Origin: Blasia pusilla
Taxonomy: Eukaryota; Marchantiophyta; Marchantiopsida; Blasiales
Length of the DNA: 64,000 nt
Reading direction: 5' to 3'
NCBI GenBank assembly: GCA_050084515.1
Contig: CM114272.1
Location: 54,374,001-54,438,000, forward strand
This document shows positions 62,120 to 64,000 of the stretch, in pieces. The position numbers were made by a program, and so were the translations under genes. Position 1 is the stretch's first letter; each line of letters starts with the position of its first letter. The notes under the pieces were generated by a model. The model saw only the letters and a list, made by a program, of their open reading frames with translations. It was not told where the DNA came from and did no database searches.

Positions 62120-62510
62120 TAACCAAGATAATGAATAGAAGATGGGACGCATGGAGCGATGGAGGAAATTCATAAATAGATGAGGGATGGAATACATGGA
62201 GAGATGCGGTTAATGGATTGAATAAGGTTCTTGGATGGAGTTTGGAGGGAGAAGAATTGATGTATGGGGTTGACGGATGGGATCAATGGATGGAGAAGGA
62301 ATTGATCGACGGACGGAGGGTGGGGCGCATGGACGGATGAGGTGAATGGATGGAGGAAGAATGGAATTGATGGAAGGATGGAAGATGAAAGGGATTCAGA
62401 TAGAGGATGCGACACATGGATGGAAGCAACGGATGGAGGGTGCGATACATGGACATAAATAATGGATGGAGGAATGGATAGACTGATGAAGGATGGGGCA
62501 TATGGTTAGA
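62120..62510. repeat. GATGGA-rich minisatellite
   Basis: Degenerate repeats of GATGGATGGAGGAAG and GACGGATG over about 390 bp. Long open frames on the minus strand (Pro/Ser/His-rich) are by-products of the repeat. Confidence 0.75.
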
Positions 62511-64000
62511 AGAAAGTTTTTTTCATTTAGTCCATGTCATCAAATCATTTGTCACGTCATCTATATGACATGATAGTCATGTTAATATGACCCATATTTT
62601 TATGCCATATGAGCAAACCATGCTAGTCATTTAAATTAATATGTGGACGATATGACTTGGCTTTTGTGTCTCTATGAGTAATATGTATGATTAATATGTG
62701 GAAGATTTGTATGGCTTTTGTGTCTTTGTGATATATAACTCATATGAGTCATAAAATCTAGTCATAAAACCCAAGGATATCTTCTATCTTCTATCTTTGT
62801 GTTCTTTCATCGTTATTTTTTGGTATTGTCCTGTTTGTACTCACCGTGTAACACAAACACATGTTCATTTGGAAAGGAATGATCCAATCCTTTTGGCTTA
62901 ACATAACTCGAATAGCAAAATTAGAAGTGTCTATACACATGGAATAATGCATTCCAATGTGGCGGTTTAAGTGCCTCTACCGATTTTTACTTTAATATCG
63001 CAAAGGTCTCGCTATGATCGCTATCGCATGGATAGGCCAAATCCTTAACCATAAGTATGTTATTTCCATTAGTTGTCCAGACTCTTTGTAACCACTATCC
63101 AGCATAGTAAAACAAACACAATAAGCCCTCACCATTATATTTAATTCTACAAAGATTAGTAAATATGTAATATTCCTACTTTTTTGAGAAAATATTTATC
63201 AAGAGGTATTCATTGCACTGAATATTATTCAATTCAATCCACAAGAAGAGTTTAAGAAACTGAAACCGAAATTCTGAAATTCATATGGCGTGACCAACAC
63301 TCATTGCTTGCGGCAATAACAATTCAAGTTTACATAGAAATCACAAGATTCATATTAAACTCACATTCTTTTCAATTGCTCTTGAAAACATGGACAAGGC
63401 ACACACATGTTACTAGTCTTACTTATGTACAACCTATGAATCCACGCATAGGACAAGAGAAGAATTTCATGAAATCTCACATACACCGGGGAACAGATGG
63501 AAATGATGAACCGTTCATCAATAAATATGCGGGACGGAAAACCCATCCGAATCAGTGAACACAGGGAGATCCAGACTCACGGGAGATCGAAGCCGGCTAA
63601 AATCAGAAATTTCCAATTCACTTAAAACTCGTCGGCTAAAAACTGGCAGAGTTAGGGGGTTTTTCTTTGTAATAGTATCAAAAAAACCTGCTGGAAATCC
63701 GAATTTACCCACCCGGGCTAGGAAATACCGGCAAAGTACAGGTAGTCGTGAAAAAACTCCCCGGGGGGAGCTATGATCCGAATGACCTTTGGATATTTGA
63801 CCCAAAGAGGAAAATATCCAAAGGTCACAAGCGGCCTTGAAAAAAAAGTCCCACGTACACTGGGGCCTAGATGTATTAGGTCACCGGGTCGCAGGTACCA
63901 ATCGGAGCAGTTCGCGAACAGATGACAGAAATCGGAAAAGCGCATTGCAGTGTCGTCATCCACTTGGCGAGGAGACCGATTGCAGTAGGTTTTATGTGGC
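62511..64000. other. No supported gene to the end of the window
   Basis: AT-rich, with short frames only. A 16-bp-arm hairpin (about 63784-63799 and 63813-63828, TGACCTTTGGATATTT) lies near the end. Sequence from about 63540 is GC-richer and could be the edge of another feature beyond the window. Confidence 0.35.

Noticed and set aside
62170-62501. Pro/Ser/His-rich minus-strand open frames as proteins
   Set aside because: They are translations of the GATGGA minisatellite; the periodic sequence explains the absence of stops.

Overview
The window looks like a transposon-dense intergenic stretch of a nuclear plant (streptophyte) genome. The reasons are split genes with GT..AG introns, several LTR retrotransposon families, CACTA, Helitron and hAT-type debris, long (GA)n/(CT)n microsatellites, and only two intact-looking host genes in 64 kb. 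No single sequence fixes the species. The type of Ty3/gypsy element and the decarboxylase family suggest a non-seed plant or a related streptophyte rather than a crop, but that is inference.

Layout. 1-2.33 kb holds gypsy LTR pieces around a decayed Helitron-type PIF1 helicase, with a zig-zag of inverted duplications at the junction. 2.17-10.13 kb is gypsy copy 1 on the minus strand (gag with zinc knuckles, protease, a C5 cytosine DNA methyltransferase, reverse transcriptase, integrase remnant and C-terminal PHD finger). 12.76-14.91 kb is host gene 1, a two-exon group II PLP decarboxylase (minus). 15-19.7 kb is non-coding with repeats and a copia-type LTR. 19.73-26.66 kb is gypsy copy 2 (minus), which kept RNase H and integrase but lost the methyltransferase. 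27-29.8 kb is a CACTA TNP2 pseudogene. 30.36-30.69 kb is a hAT-type MITE with an exact 8-bp target duplication, followed by a BRCT-like fragment. 32-34.6 kb holds a diverged gypsy gag remnant and an array of short palindromes. 35.2-37.3 kb has microsatellites and GC-rich repeats. 37.9-43.5 kb (minus) holds a multi-exon transposase-like gene I cannot assign to a superfamily, next to an EDM2-type PHD-finger region. 43.6-49.1 kb has repeat arrays and copia fragments. 49.9-53 kb is repeats and AT-rich DNA. 53.80-55.97 kb is host gene 2, a paralogue of gene 1 on the same strand with the same intron position. 56-64 kb has dispersed repeats, a decayed copia RT/RNase H interrupted by a second MITE, and a minisatellite.

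The most interesting system is the gypsy family. One element combines a DNA cytosine methyltransferase with a PHD finger at the end of its integrase, and a UAG stop in a CAR-YYA-like readthrough context lies immediately before the RT domain in both copies. The two copies are complementary deletion derivatives. Other points are the unassigned transposase-like gene beside an EDM2-like PHD region, and a recurring set of near-perfect, almost loop-less palindromes that look like template-switch (fold-back) insertions or assembly chimeras.
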